From: Trachythela sp. YZ-2020
Lineage: Eukaryota; Cnidaria; Anthozoa; Malacalcyonacea; Clavulariidae
Assembly (NCBI GenBank): GCA_016169945.1
Contig: JADLSH010000367.1
Coordinates: forward strand, 620,001-684,000
Direction: 5' to 3'
DNA length: 64,000 nucleotides
Shown: positions 45,486 through 55,800 of the stretch, in pieces
Layout of the letters: every line of letters begins with the position of its first letter
Numbering within the stretch: the stretch's first letter is position 1
Notes under the pieces: generated by a model
Seen by the model: the letters and a program-made list of their open reading frames with translations, nothing else
Told to the model about the DNA's origin: nothing
The model's database searches: none
Position numbers and translations under genes: made by a program

Positions 45486-46778
45486 CACTCGCAGGAAAAG
45501 GATAAGCATCAAGAGATCTCCTGAAACACACAAAGTGGCCGTGTGGGTCGAACACAGATCTATTACAAGTCTACATAAACGATAGACAACATAGATCACC
45601 ACAAAATAAAATCAGCAACATGCCATAACCAACCATTACTCGCTCATTTCATACTTAGCAATATCTAGCAACTCAGCAAATAAAACCATAACAAAAATGG
45701 CTTGACAAACTAACCAGATGAATGTTGACCAGACTGAGACTTGGACACAATGTGCCATACCCAAGTCTGCCATTCACAATTCTCCCAAAGAACGAGAAGC
45801 CAAAACAAAGTCACGACCATCATGCAGTGAGCTCCATATATATATCTGGAGTAAGAACTTCTAATGTTCGGCCAATAGGCCAAGTGAAGCCAAAGATGGC
45901 GGCAATTGACGTCCAAACTCATGAAGGTCATAAACAGTTTTCATACCATTTTTCTAGCTAATTCCAGTTTATACTAACAGATCGCATCGCTAATCAAGTT
46001 ATTAGTTCATAAAATCATGATGTTATTGTTTACATCGGAGTAAAAACACGAAATTTCGGCACACTCCTTGCCGGCTTGTGCAAACCGCGCGGTCGAAAAC
46101 AATAGAAAGGGATTGGCACTGGACGTCAATTTCCGCCATCTTTGGCTTCACTTTTTGGACATAAGTTCTCACTCCAGATATATATATATAGAGCTCACTG
46201 CCATCATGTCACACATGCGTCACGCCATCTGTCACAAACCACATACATCATTATCCACATTCACCACACAGACCACACTTCATCAGTACGTACTACATTG
46301 TCACTCAATGCTTCCACTTCATGCAACAATTTCCATCTCTTTGTCCATCTCTTGATCCCACTGTCACAATCATCATGTCACACATGCGTCACGCCATCGG
46401 TCACACACCAAAACACCAGTATTCAGATTCACCACCATCCATCACAGACCACACTACACTCACTTCGTACCACATTGTCAATCGATTCTTCCACTTCGTA
46501 CAGCAATTTTCACCACTGTATACCTCCTCAACATTTGATCTCACTGGATTTCAGACCTTAATCGAAACCCCAATCTCGGCCAACACTCACAGGAAAAGGT
46601 TAAGCATCAGCAACATGCCTTAACCAACCACTAGTCTACTCGCTCATTCCATATTTAGCAATATCTAGCAACTCAGCAAATAAAGCATAACAAAAATGGC
46701 TTGACAAACTAACCAGATGAATGTTGACCAGACTGAGACTTGGACACAATGTGCCATATCCAAGTCTGCCATTCACAA
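45486..46778. mobile_element. Composite repeat: direct repeats around an inverted repeat and a 169-bp tandem pair
   Basis: 45606-45782 is repeated directly at about 46610-46778 (CCAGATGAATGTTGACCAGA...). A further 26 bp at 45486 matches 46586. Between them are inverted arms, 45821-45914 against 46121-46207 (GCCAAAGATGGCGG, GTGAGCTC...ATATATATCTGGAG), and two tandem units of about 169 bp starting at 46203 and 46372 (CATCATGTCACACATGCGTC). No protein motif was seen. Type unresolved: it could be a terminal-direct-repeat element or a rearranged fold-back. Confidence 0.5.
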
Positions 46779-47100
46779 TGGCATATAATTTTTGCGCGGC
46801 ATGGTTTATTCATAAACCACCAAAATCAATATGTAATATGCAAGCACGTTGTTCCAAGACCTGCTAGCGGGTTAGAAACGTGCTGTCCCGGTTATGCTCG
46901 GAACCTGATGATAATATAACCAAGTTTTTAACAGAAAACGAAATGGGACTTGGTCTGGGTGGCAAAAACACACTAGCATTCACCCCTCTGCATTCACCCA
47001 GACCTTGGCATTATTCCACACATGATTGCATCCGGGTTTTGCCTACACAAACAGCATATAAATTCAGTTTATCACAGTCAATGTTTATATTTTCATTATG

Positions 47101-47655
47101 TTACTGTTCTATATACACTGATTGGAAGCCCTTTTATAAGTACCTCGGAGTGTGCTTGGATGAGTCACTAACTTTCAAGGAGCACACAATTAAATTATTT
47201 AACAAAGTTACTGGCCAATTAAGTATTCTAAATAGGATTAGAAATAATCTTACTACTTAAGCAGCAGAAAGGGTATTTAAGCAATGATTTTACCTAAATT
47301 GGACTATTGCGACTTTGTATGGAATATGTTACCACCAAGTAAGCTTGATAGGTTGGAACGACTTCAAATTAGGGCAGCAAGAATAGTTCTGAGGAAACAA
47401 GATCTATCGATCGCATGAACAATTGCTTCCACAATTGGGCTGGAAAACCCTGATTTCTCGCGGTAATAATAATAGGCTTACAATCGTTTCTTAAATCTGA
47501 AGGACCAGAATTTTTCCGAGACTACTATAGTATTTCTCATCACCCCTATGCCACTCGCAGAAATGGTATTGATGTGACTCTTCCAAAAGTTAAAACTCAT
47601 GAAGCAGCAACCCTGGCAAAATAAGATTAATAATAATAATAATAATAATAACAAC
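47101..47655 (+). pseudogene. LINE thumb-domain fragment with (AAT)n tail
   Basis: YKYLGVCLDESLTFKEH, then in other frames LPKLDYCDFVWNMLPPSKL and LERLQIRAARIVLRKQD, a non-LTR RT C-terminal domain. It ends in (AAT)n at 47628-47653. Several frame breaks. Confidence 0.75.
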
Positions 47656-47659
47656 AGGA

Positions 47660-49150
47660 ATAATGATTGATTAATATTTTTATCATGAAAATTTTATAAT
47701 TTCTATTGCATAAAATACCATTTCCGAATGTGATGGAAAGCGTTGGTATGTTGGTGGATTTATTGAACTGTATCATTTTATCAAAAGAGGCGCATGAAGA
47801 GGACAAAGAAATGGCGTTAGAACTTTCTCGGCAAGTCACTCAATGAACTACTGCTCGGAAATGTCACTTTCTCTAAAATTTCTCTAAAAGACATGAATGA
47901 TCATAAACAACGTACTGTAATACTTTTACATGCTTTAATGTTGTTGTGGCACTACAGTATATACTAGAGATGCAGATCATCTGTAAGACGAACTAGTATA
48001 AATGTAAGAATATAAATACTTAATTAGTATAAATGCAAGTCGAACTATATACAGAATAGCGTGATGTATATTCTGGCAATGATCCTCGTAAGAAATTATG
48101 CGTGTTATTTTGTAGTCCGTCAAACTGACGGCCGGATTAGCCATCTGACGATCTATCTTGTCGTTTTTTCAAGTTCGTCCAGACAGATCATCATTCTCTA
48201 GCATATAAGTCGGGTTGGCATTGAGTTGTTGTTGTATTACGGCGTATGCTGTGTTCAGGGTTAATTAGTACATCAATTAAATACGTACAGTACGGCTACA
48301 CATCTGATCAAAACGTCTAAGTTATTACCCTTATTGACGTGGTTAATTGACTGCAGATAAACTGGCGTGGTTAATTGACTGCAGATAAACTGGCTAATAA
48401 TATTTTGAAATCACATTGGCTGCAGTGGTTCTACGAACGCTGTGTTTGTTTGCGCACGTCACGTGTAATGCAATCGGCATAATGTGCAGATAATCGCTGG
48501 TTTGTTATTTCCACTTTCCAGGACCTACATAAATTAATCAGATGTGAATTGTGCTCTTTTCCCACAAGCTTCTTTGTGCTTCGCTCCTCGGCCGTTCTAC
48601 TTCTTTGGTAATCTTCCTTACATGGCATGTTTGAGTTCCGCCATCTAGATATATCACTCTTTTAACACTGGAATACGATCTTCCGTCACGGACTCATCGC
48701 GACTTTCAAACCGCCACGTTACTGAACTTAGATGAACGGTCATATTGGCTAGTTACATGATTTTCATTTGTCGATAGGAATTAAGCTCTCGGGTGGAGAG
48801 AAGATCGCCCTTGCTTACTGAAAAGTTTCGAGTGGTCAAGAGTCAAAATGAGCGCTCTATTAATCATTTATATAGTGAAACGATCTAAAGGAATGTTTAG
48901 TCAATAATATATTTCAAAACTTCAATAACATTTATTACAAAATACATGTGTTTTTTTGGAATAATTAAGGCCATCCGTCAGTATCAACAAATTTTCACAA
49001 TCGTACAAATCGTACGCTGGGGGGGGAGAAGGGGAGGGCCGAGTGGGGGGAAGGGCCAAGAGGGGGAACGGTGGAGGGAGTCGAAAAAAGAGTACTCTGT
49101 GTACGCCGATAAATATGTTGATAATTATGGATGACCCGTAATTACACTAT
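47660..49150. other. No confirmed gene; one possible first exon
   Basis: On the - strand, about 48641-48619 reads ATG GCG GAA CTC AAA CAT GCC AT followed by GTAAGG, which could be a short first exon (MAELKHA). No partner exon was found. A G-rich purine stretch lies at 49019-49078. The 48320-48400 part has a 34-bp tandem duplication (GACGTGGTTAATTGACTGCA-like). Confidence 0.25.
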
Positions 49151-49156
49151 TTCAGT

Positions 49157-49584
49157 TTATTTCAGCAAGAATCCCTTGCGAAGGCCCATATAGCCGGTTT
49201 TAGACTTGCTTGACGGCTTTTTGCCCTTGGTTTTGGATTGATGTGAACTGGTGTTGCTTACTCCAGCTTCGTTAACATCTTTAGTTGAATTCGTATTTGG
49301 AATTTCGTTAACATCTTTAGATTTTGGAATTTCGTTAACAACTTGAGACTGAGCTGAATTTATATTTGATTCAGTGTTTAATGAATCTTCTTCGTCGTCA
49401 ATGTTCTGTTAGAGAAAAATAAAATAGTGTGTTATAAGATTTCTAGTTTCTCGAATGCTTTCGCCAAATGTTTAAATGGTAATACCTCTTTCGATTGAAA
49501 GTAATTCTTATATAAGAAATATCCCACAAATGCTGAACCGACAACCGCAACGGCTCCAACACAAATGTTCTTTATGTATCCCAT
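49157..49584 (-). CDS. Small single-pass membrane protein, unrecognised (two exons)
   Basis: Exon 1 49584-49486 (33 codons, GTATTA donor) and exon 2 49405-49157 (acceptor TCTCTAACAG, TAA stop) join in phase 0 to give 115 aa. Residues 5-28 (KNICVGAVAVVGSAFVGYFL) form one hydrophobic segment that could be a signal anchor. The rest is a polar, acidic then Ser/Asn-rich linker with two copies of KDVNE plus VNEIP repeats, then a very basic C-terminus (KTKGKKPSSKSK) ending in GYMGLRKGFLLK. No known domain. An Nin-Cout or Nout-Cin orientation cannot be decided. Support for a real gene: the clean splice pair, conserved phase, and uninterrupted frame in a region otherwise rich in stops. Homologues would show whether it is lineage specific. 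Confidence 0.65.
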
Positions 49585-50304
49585 AATAACAAAGTGTTAT
49601 TTTAAAGTTTCGTAATTTTCTTGCAAGCAGCGAGTAATGTAACGTCCGACTATAGCAGTACGCGAGAACGGAAAGATAATTAAGTATCTTATGTGACGTC
49701 ATTAATTACTTGCGCCACATCAATTAAGGTTTTCTTCATTGTAACGTCATTTTCAATCGTGATGCATTGTGTTTGGCTATAGGATAAAAAGTCAGATTAA
49801 AACCCGTTCCACTAGGCGTCGTTTCGGCGTCGTGATTAGTTAACGAAAATATAAAAACTAAGAACTGCTTCTGCTGTGTGGAAAAGTTATTGTCATAAAA
49901 ACTAAACGTAGTAAAAAGTATATTGTAGTATTCAGATGACCCCACGCCTTCTCATCTGAAGGGTACATGTTTGCACTTGCTATTTTTGCTGCGATTTTAG
50001 ATGTGATTTTTTTCTGCTGACGTGTTGCGACATGAAATTGCAAATGTAAACAGCCTGTGATTTAAGGTGTCTCGATTACTAATTTCACAAGATGCCTTAT
50101 GCAATAATCGTGAAATTAGAACTTTATGCTACTTGAAGAAACCCGCATGACCATTCCTGCGCGCGGGAATATTAACGAAAGAACTTCCAAAATTACCTGA
50201 CGTAGCAACTTGCTCACGCCATTTCGTCCCATTGCGCGTGTTCAATAGCGTCTTGCATATCAATTGCATGACGTCGTTAAAAATCAATTTATGAAAAACA
50301 ATAC

Positions 50305-50450
50305 GCTATAGCTACTTCGACTCGAGTTCGGACTTGGACTCGAGTCCAGGGCTTGAGGGTGTGAGTCGGACTTGAACATATCGGACTTGGACTCAATATC
50401 AAATGACTCGGACTTAGACTCGTCTGGACTTGGATATTTAGGTCAAGATA
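50305..50450. repeat. Minisatellite of GGACTTGGACTCG-type units
   Basis: Repeated ACTCGGACTTGGA-like units with substitutions, ending near 50450. Confidence 0.75.
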
Positions 50451-50522
50451 AATATATCGTAAAGGACTTGACAGTTGCGTCAACTTTATTATATGCATAT
50501 AACATTTTACTAACATTGGAGC

Positions 50523-51367
50523 CAGTGGCGTGCTGGCTTGTGTTCACCAGGGGAGGCCAGCTGGAAATTTGGCGCCCCCTTGTAATATGTGTATGATTGA
50601 GTCTCTTAGACGCGATACCACTAGGTGGGTCCGGGGGCATGCCCCCCCGGGAAAATTTTGAAATTTAGAGTCCCTGAAATGCTATTTCTTGCGTTTTGGG
50701 TGGCGATTTGACGGAACTCTGAGAATTCTAAAACATCCTATAAAATAAAAATGCGCAAGAAACAACACATTCAGGAGTTTGAATAAATATATAATTCCTA
50801 GAGGACTTAGTTTTTTTCATAAACAAAGAAAAGTAGACGGCGAACATTCATGAAGAAGACGGTGAACTTACCAGTGATCGTAAGCCAAATCACTTCACAT
50901 TTCACAATTAACAATTTACATCCTTTGAGATATTACAGACTGGACAGTAATGCTTGTAGTTGTCGGTAGGCTGGTGAATTTTTAATCCTCGTATATAAAG
51001 TCGTATAACTCGTATTCCGACTAACAGAACTCAAATTAAGCGCGCGTACTACTAGCACTTTGAACAGTGCTTGCGGCAGTGCGGTAGTAAGTAATGCAAT
51101 ATTGAGATAGCCAACATAAGAAAACCCGGCATATCGGAAATCACTAATATTTATCGTATAAGTTTTATCAGATAAACGACAATGTACTTAACAATCTCAA
51201 ACTCTTTTTCTCTCGTTGGCTCATCGGATCTGACAAAATTCCAATTCGGACTAGCGCTTTTGTGTGATTTGTGCAATTTCGGCGCCCCATTTATGTTTTG
51301 GCGCCCCCTAAAAAATCTTCGCTGGGGGGGCCATGGCCCCCCGGCCCCCCCTGCCAGCACGCCACTG
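50523..51367. mobile_element. Non-autonomous hAT element, 845 bp, with exact 8-bp TSD
   Basis: The ends CAGTGGCGTGCTGGC and, inverted, CAGTGGCGTGCTGGC (GCCAGCACGCCACTG at 51353-51367) are typical hAT termini. ATTGGAGC lies directly outside both ends (50515-50522 and 51368-51375). No transposase reading frame is present. C/G runs near both ends make local hairpins (GGGCATGCCCCCCC at about 50636). A short related segment is at about 4196-4260. Confidence 0.85.
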
Positions 51368-51580
51368 ATTGGAGCAATAAAGATGGCCTTTCCTGGAACT
51401 CTAGCGAGAACAGTTTGGAACTGTTAGATCTGTCCAGTATAAATAACGTTACTTTAGTACATAAATATAAAACGTTCTGTAAAGTTATCAACAGCCACTC
51501 AATCCGAAAGAGATAAAAATACTTCTTGATATTTCGACCAATCGAGTGAGATGCAGAAAAAAACATCTTGTAAAATAAAA

Positions 51581-51726
51581 CAAATTGAGGGTTGCTTCGC
51601 GTGTGCCTAAAGGATATAAACAAAATCTCGACGTTTCGAGCTAAAGCCCTTCGTCAGGAGAAATTAGTAGAAACGTCGATATTTTGTTTATATCCTTTAG
51701 GCACACGCGAAGCAACCCTCAATTTG
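51581..51726. repeat. Perfect 46-bp inverted repeat around a hammerhead motif
   Basis: 51581-51626 is exactly complementary to 51681-51726 (CAAATTGAGGGTTGCTTCGC at the outer end). The 54-bp centre carries a hammerhead core on the - strand and a second GAAACGTCGAT half on the + strand. Confidence 0.85.
51626..51661 (-). ncRNA. Type I hammerhead ribozyme motif, intact core
   Basis: On the - strand: UCUC (stem I) CUGACGA, stem II GGGC/GCUC with a UUUA loop, GAAAC, then GUC directly followed by GAGA (stem I). All conserved core nucleotides are present. Stem III is only AC/GU without a loop and ACGU is self-complementary, so the motif could act only as a dimer, as known for small hammerheads of Penelope-like retroelements. 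Predicted cleavage lies between 51630 and 51629. Confidence 0.65.
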
Positions 51727-51974
51727 TTCTATATGTCCGTGGCCGACGCTGAATTAAAGTCTACGATATCCGTCTTGTAAAATACTTTTGTTTAGGTTTT
51801 CGTCACAAGGAAACCTAAATGAGCTTTGTCAGAACACCCAGTACTAACACTGGATCGACGAGGGATATAGCCCTTACTGGATCTCTATGAGGGAGAACAG
51901 TTTAGAACCGATACAGCTACTCATTATAAAGAAAGTTAAATAAATATAGTAACATTGGACCAATAAAAGTGACC

Positions 51975-52394
51975 CTAAAGGCCGGCCTCCATGACTTGCA
52001 CGTACGTACGCACAATTGCACGCACGTATGTGTTTAGACTTTCGTGACATTTGATTGCATGGTTAAAAATTTGACGGCCGCACAGAAAGTAGGATACAGT
52101 TCTACTGTCATACGTACAAAAAGTTAGCCGCGACGGTCAAGATTAGCGATCATTTTCGAGTCACAGAGCACTTGCACGTACGGCCAGCGCGGCCGATTTT
52201 GCGCATGCTCTGTGACTCGAAAATGATCGCTAATATTGACCGTCGCGGCTAACTTTTTGTACGTATGACAGTAGAACTGTATTCTACTTTCTGTGCGGCC
52301 GTCAAGTTTTTAACCAATCAAATTTCACGAAAGTATAAACACATACGTGCGTGGAATTGTGCGTACGTACGTGCAAGTGGAGCCCGGCCTTTAC
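51975..52394. mobile_element. 420-bp fold-back element
   Basis: Arms of about 190 bp: AAAGGCCGG... from 51975 is the inverse of the end at 52394, sharing CTTGCACGTACGTACGCACA, GTCACAGAGCA and GCGGCTAACTTTTTGTACGT segments. TA lies at both ends and could be the target duplication. No coding capacity. Confidence 0.8.
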
Positions 52395-52614
52395 ACTGGA
52401 CCTCTAAGGAGAAAAGTTAGGACTGATGGAGCTATACAGTAGAAATAAAGTTAGTATATTTTAGGTCGCCGGAGCTTTAGCAATATTCTGGTAGATTATT
52501 ACTTAGTATTTGGAAGATAGCAGTACATACGCACATAGATTTCATCTGCTTTTCTACATTTGTCGAACTCTGGTTGGTTCTTCTCTGATTGGACTTCTTA
52601 CCGCGCTAGGTGAG

Positions 52615-52741
52615 AAGTTAAAAATAGAGCGCGCTCTAAACAAAACTCCCTCCCCAACAATAGAACGCCTGCCACGCAGGCTAGCGGTTATCATGCTCGA
52701 TGTTCAATTACGCTCTAGCGCTTCTGAATCATAAAAAATTA
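52615..52741. repeat. Dispersed repeat, copy 2
   Basis: Second copy of 45314-45442, same orientation, differing in the C-run and a few bases. Confidence 0.8.
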
Positions 52742-52762
52742 AATCGCCTCTGCGGAGGAGAG

Positions 52763-53145
52763 AGCCAGGAACAGCTGCGAAAAATGCAACTATAGGTTCC
52801 TGGCAGGAATCGAATCTGCGGCCCTGCGATTCCGGTGAAGCGCTCTAACCAACTGAGCTACAGAGTCCAGTTGTCGAGCTCTAACCACAAGTTCATGTAT
52901 ATATACTAGGGTACTGCCATATTAAGTTGTGGGTAAATATCAAGATTTTGTTGGCATCTCACTCGATTGAATAATAATTGAAGGGTTTTGTAGATGGAAA
53001 ATTATTGAGTGTAAATTATATACATTTATTAGACCTAACCAGGAACAGCTGCGAAAAATGCAACTATAGGTTCCTGGCAGGAATCGAATCTGCGGCCCTG
53101 CGATTCCGGTGAAGCGCTCTAACCAACTGAGCTACAGAGTCCAGT
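52763..53145 (-). repeat. Two tandem tRNA-derived SINE units
   Basis: On the - strand, TAGCTCAGTTGGTTAGAGCG (A box) and GATTCGATTCC (B box) occur at 52797-52870 and again 274 bp away at 53070-53144. The acceptor stem does not pair and the anticodon arm is not formed, so these are not functional tRNA genes. Each is followed by a small hairpin (AGTTGCATTTTTCGC...). The spacer (52890-53040) includes AAATATCAAGATTTTGTTGG, which also flanks the unit near 63.6 kb. Confidence 0.75.
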
Positions 53146-53149
53146 TGTC

Positions 53150-54370
53150 GAGCTTGTGGTTAGAGCTCATATGGAAATTGAGCGGATTCATACGGAAATT
53201 GAGCTGAAATTCTTGGAATTCCAAGGTTCCTCACATGGGGGAAGGGATGTGATTAAAATAAAATTGGAAAAGCCCAGTCAGAGTTGCTCTTAAAATATCC
53301 TAAGATTCCCATGTTTTTAAACAAAAATCACAAGGTAACCATACATTCACGGTCTTTCGTCTACGATATTTGCAAGAAAGACCCAATCGCCAAAATCTAA
53401 ATTATTAAATGGCATCACGGAGTGGTTGAAGTATTTCGGCGAAACAGGTAGGGAAACGTTCGGCGATGTTATCATTAATTGTAATAACATATCATTGCCC
53501 GGGTTTATATAGCAAGCCCATGCTTTTCCAAAATTGACTTAAAGGCAGTGTCACCTGCTGAGCGATGTGATTTAGTGCCCTATCAGGCCTTTTACTTTTG
53601 GGAGGAGAGGGGACGGGAGGGAATTGGGAGCGGAAGAGAGGGGATAAGTCGACCTGATACTCAGGTCACATTTGTGCAGAAGGAATGGCGAAGGATTAAA
53701 TGGCTAATTATGCAATAAAAATCGGCCCAATTTATACCAAATCTTCAATTTAGATAAATCTCGCGGGTTTATATTAATATTTAACCTTTCGGGCTTCCGT
53801 GATCCTGTCAACATGAAGAATAATATCAAACTTAGCCTGCGTGGCCGGCCCTCGTTGGAGCGGAAAAGAGGGCTTTCGTGACTAAACGCCGTTCAATTTT
53901 TGAACGTAGAATTTGATTGGTCAACACCAATAATTAATTGACATGTTTACGTACACGGGAATATATTTAAACCATTGATCTAAAATACAAAATTACTGAC
54001 AATTGTCAAAGTTTTCTTTTCGATTCTGTGAGCATAAAATACCCCCAGAGTCGTAATTTTTGTGTTCTCCATGATATTGTCTCTTACTCCACACTCTGTT
54101 TCTAAAGATCTTCGGTTGCACTTGTCCAGTGATTATTCGCATTTACCCAATGGCTACGCGTCTTGTTGCTCGACAAAATCGTCTCGAATAAAACAAAGAA
54201 ACATCCCGTCAATATTACCAGGTCTTGTAACAATAACAGGGAGACTTCGACCACATAAGAGTAAGAGATCAGAGTAAGAGATCAGAGTAAGACGTGTATA
54301 TCTGAGCTCCGCTATTTTATCAAATAATACATAATACTTCAAAATTGTACATGCAGTACATCTATGTTTA
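53150..54370. other. No host gene recognised; probable LINE 5' region at the end
   Basis: A G-rich purine patch lies at 53600-53650. An open stretch at 54062-54277, just before ORF1 of the next LINE, may be 5'UTR or upstream reading frame of that element. GAGTAAGAGATCA is repeated three times at 54261-54292. Confidence 0.4.
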
Positions 54371-54377
54371 TTGATAA

Positions 54378-55721
54378 ATGGAATCTTTAAACCATAACTT
54401 ATGCTTTGCATGGCAAGGCGACTACGATTCTTTAAAGAATTTTTTTAGCGACGAATTAAAGCTTGTTGGCGTCTGGGAGCAACCTGGAGGTGATAAAAAG
54501 ATATTTTCTGCTGATGATATCTCAATCTGCTGGCGTAAGAACAAGAACTTGTTACACATTGCAGGGGAGAAGGAGGCCGAATACAAAAAGCTATTTTGTT
54601 CGAAGATCATCGAGAACATAATATGGCCACAAACTACAAGCGCGGACGTAAGCAGCCAGACGGAGAGGGTTATTCTACAGTCTACTAATGTTGATGATAT
54701 TGCTGATCTCCAATCTGGCCAAGAGCTCAACAGAGTTGCAATCCAATCTCTATCACACTCTGTAGAACATCTCTCTGAAATTATTTCACAGTTTCGCAAG
54801 GAGATAGACAATAATCAGCATCATAAAGCCGAAAAAAAATCGAGAAGCGAAATCAACGAAGCATTTACTGACCCCAGTGAAGCCGAAGAATTTGCAATCC
54901 AAGCATTAGGCAATGAATCGCTGATCACACCAAAGCCTAGCAAGACAAAGAATGTCGTCAATGGCAATGTATCTGGGTTGCTTACTGGTCCGATTAACGA
55001 CCCCAGCGACGTCATAGAATCGACTCAATCCTTAAATGATGAATCCTTGATTACACCAGAGTCCAGTAAGACAAAGAGGGACGTCAAAAGCGAGGGTTCT
55101 ATTCTATTAATCGGCGACTCGATAATAAAAAACATACACCCCAGGAAATTATCTAGAAGGAAAGTCAATAAATGTACATTCCCTGGAAAGTCTGCCGAGG
55201 AGATCATCTCGGAAGTGAAACACCTCAAGTCCGATTCTCCTTCACATATTATTGTGCATGCTGGCACGAATAACCTGCCAGTAGATAATCCGGCGGTTTG
55301 TATTAAGAAGATTGAAAGCTTGGTGACAAATATTAAAGAAAAGTTCCCTAATTCTACAATTGGTCTCTCTAGTATCACGTTAAGGCGTGATCTAGATTTG
55401 GAAGAGCAAATCGCGAAAGTCAATGACGGGCTACAAGATTTCTGCTCGAAGAACGAGTTTAATTTTATAGATAACCGGAACTTGGACAGCTCATGCTTAA
55501 ACGGTAGTCTGTTACACTTAAATGCTAAAGGTTCGGCATACTTGGCTGCCAATTTTATTAAATTTATACGAGGAAAGACTTCCTTTGCTCCTTCTACCGG
55601 CCCCAAACAAAGACGCAATCAGGATTTTCTCAACAACACAGCTCGGCTGAGCTTTCTGGAGGACATTCTGAGTATGATGCTGAGTCCCCAAAGGCCCAGC
55701 AGCCGTTCAAGGAGGTCCTGA
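54378..55721 (+). CDS. CR1 LINE ORF1 with SGNH/GDSL esterase-like domain
   Basis: 447 codons without interruption. The N-terminal half is variable and contains a probable coiled coil (about residues 115-155: QELNRVAIQSLSHSVEHLSE...). Two near-repeats around 165-245 share NDPSxxxE...NDESLITPxSSKTK. The C-terminal domain (about 240-410) has SILLIGDSIIKN (nucleophile Ser in GDS), VHAGTNNLP (block III GTN) and LHLNAKGSAYLA (the His block), matching the esterase domain of CR1-type ORF1 proteins, which bind RNA and may act on membranes or lipids. ORF1 is intact while ORF2 is broken. Confidence 0.85.
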   Translation: MESLNHNLCFAWQGDYDSLKNFFSDELKLVGVWEQPGGDKKIFSADDISICWRKNKNLLHIAGEKEAEYKKLFCSKIIENIIWPQTTSADVSSQTERVILQSTNVDDIADLQSGQELNRVAIQSLSHSVEHLSEIISQFRKEIDNNQHHKAEKKSRSEINEAFTDPSEAEEFAIQALGNESLITPKPSKTKNVVNGNVSGLLTGPINDPSDVIESTQSLNDESLITPESSKTKRDVKSEGSILLIGDSIIKNIHPRKLSRRKVNKCTFPGKSAEEIISEVKHLKSDSPSHIIVHAGTNNLPVDNPAVCIKKIESLVTNIKEKFPNSTIGLSSITLRRDLDLEEQIAKVNDGLQDFCSKNEFNFIDNRNLDSSCLNGSLLHLNAKGSAYLAANFIKFIRGKTSFAPSTGPKQRRNQDFLNNTARLSFLEDILSMMLSPQRPSSRSRRS

Positions 55722-55800
55722 CTGAACCTTGGTGTGACCCATTCGAGATAAGTAGTGATGTTAATAATAATAATCAATTCTCCTTAATGACTTAAGTAAT

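Noticed and set aside
49815..49840. Hammerhead-like GAAACGAC on the - strand near CGTCGTTTCGGCGTCG
   Set aside because: No CUGANGA element or stem II arrangement upstream.
52797..53144. Two tRNA genes on the - strand
   Set aside because: The A and B boxes are good, but the acceptor stem does not pair and no proper anticodon arm forms. The tandem repeated context fits SINE units.
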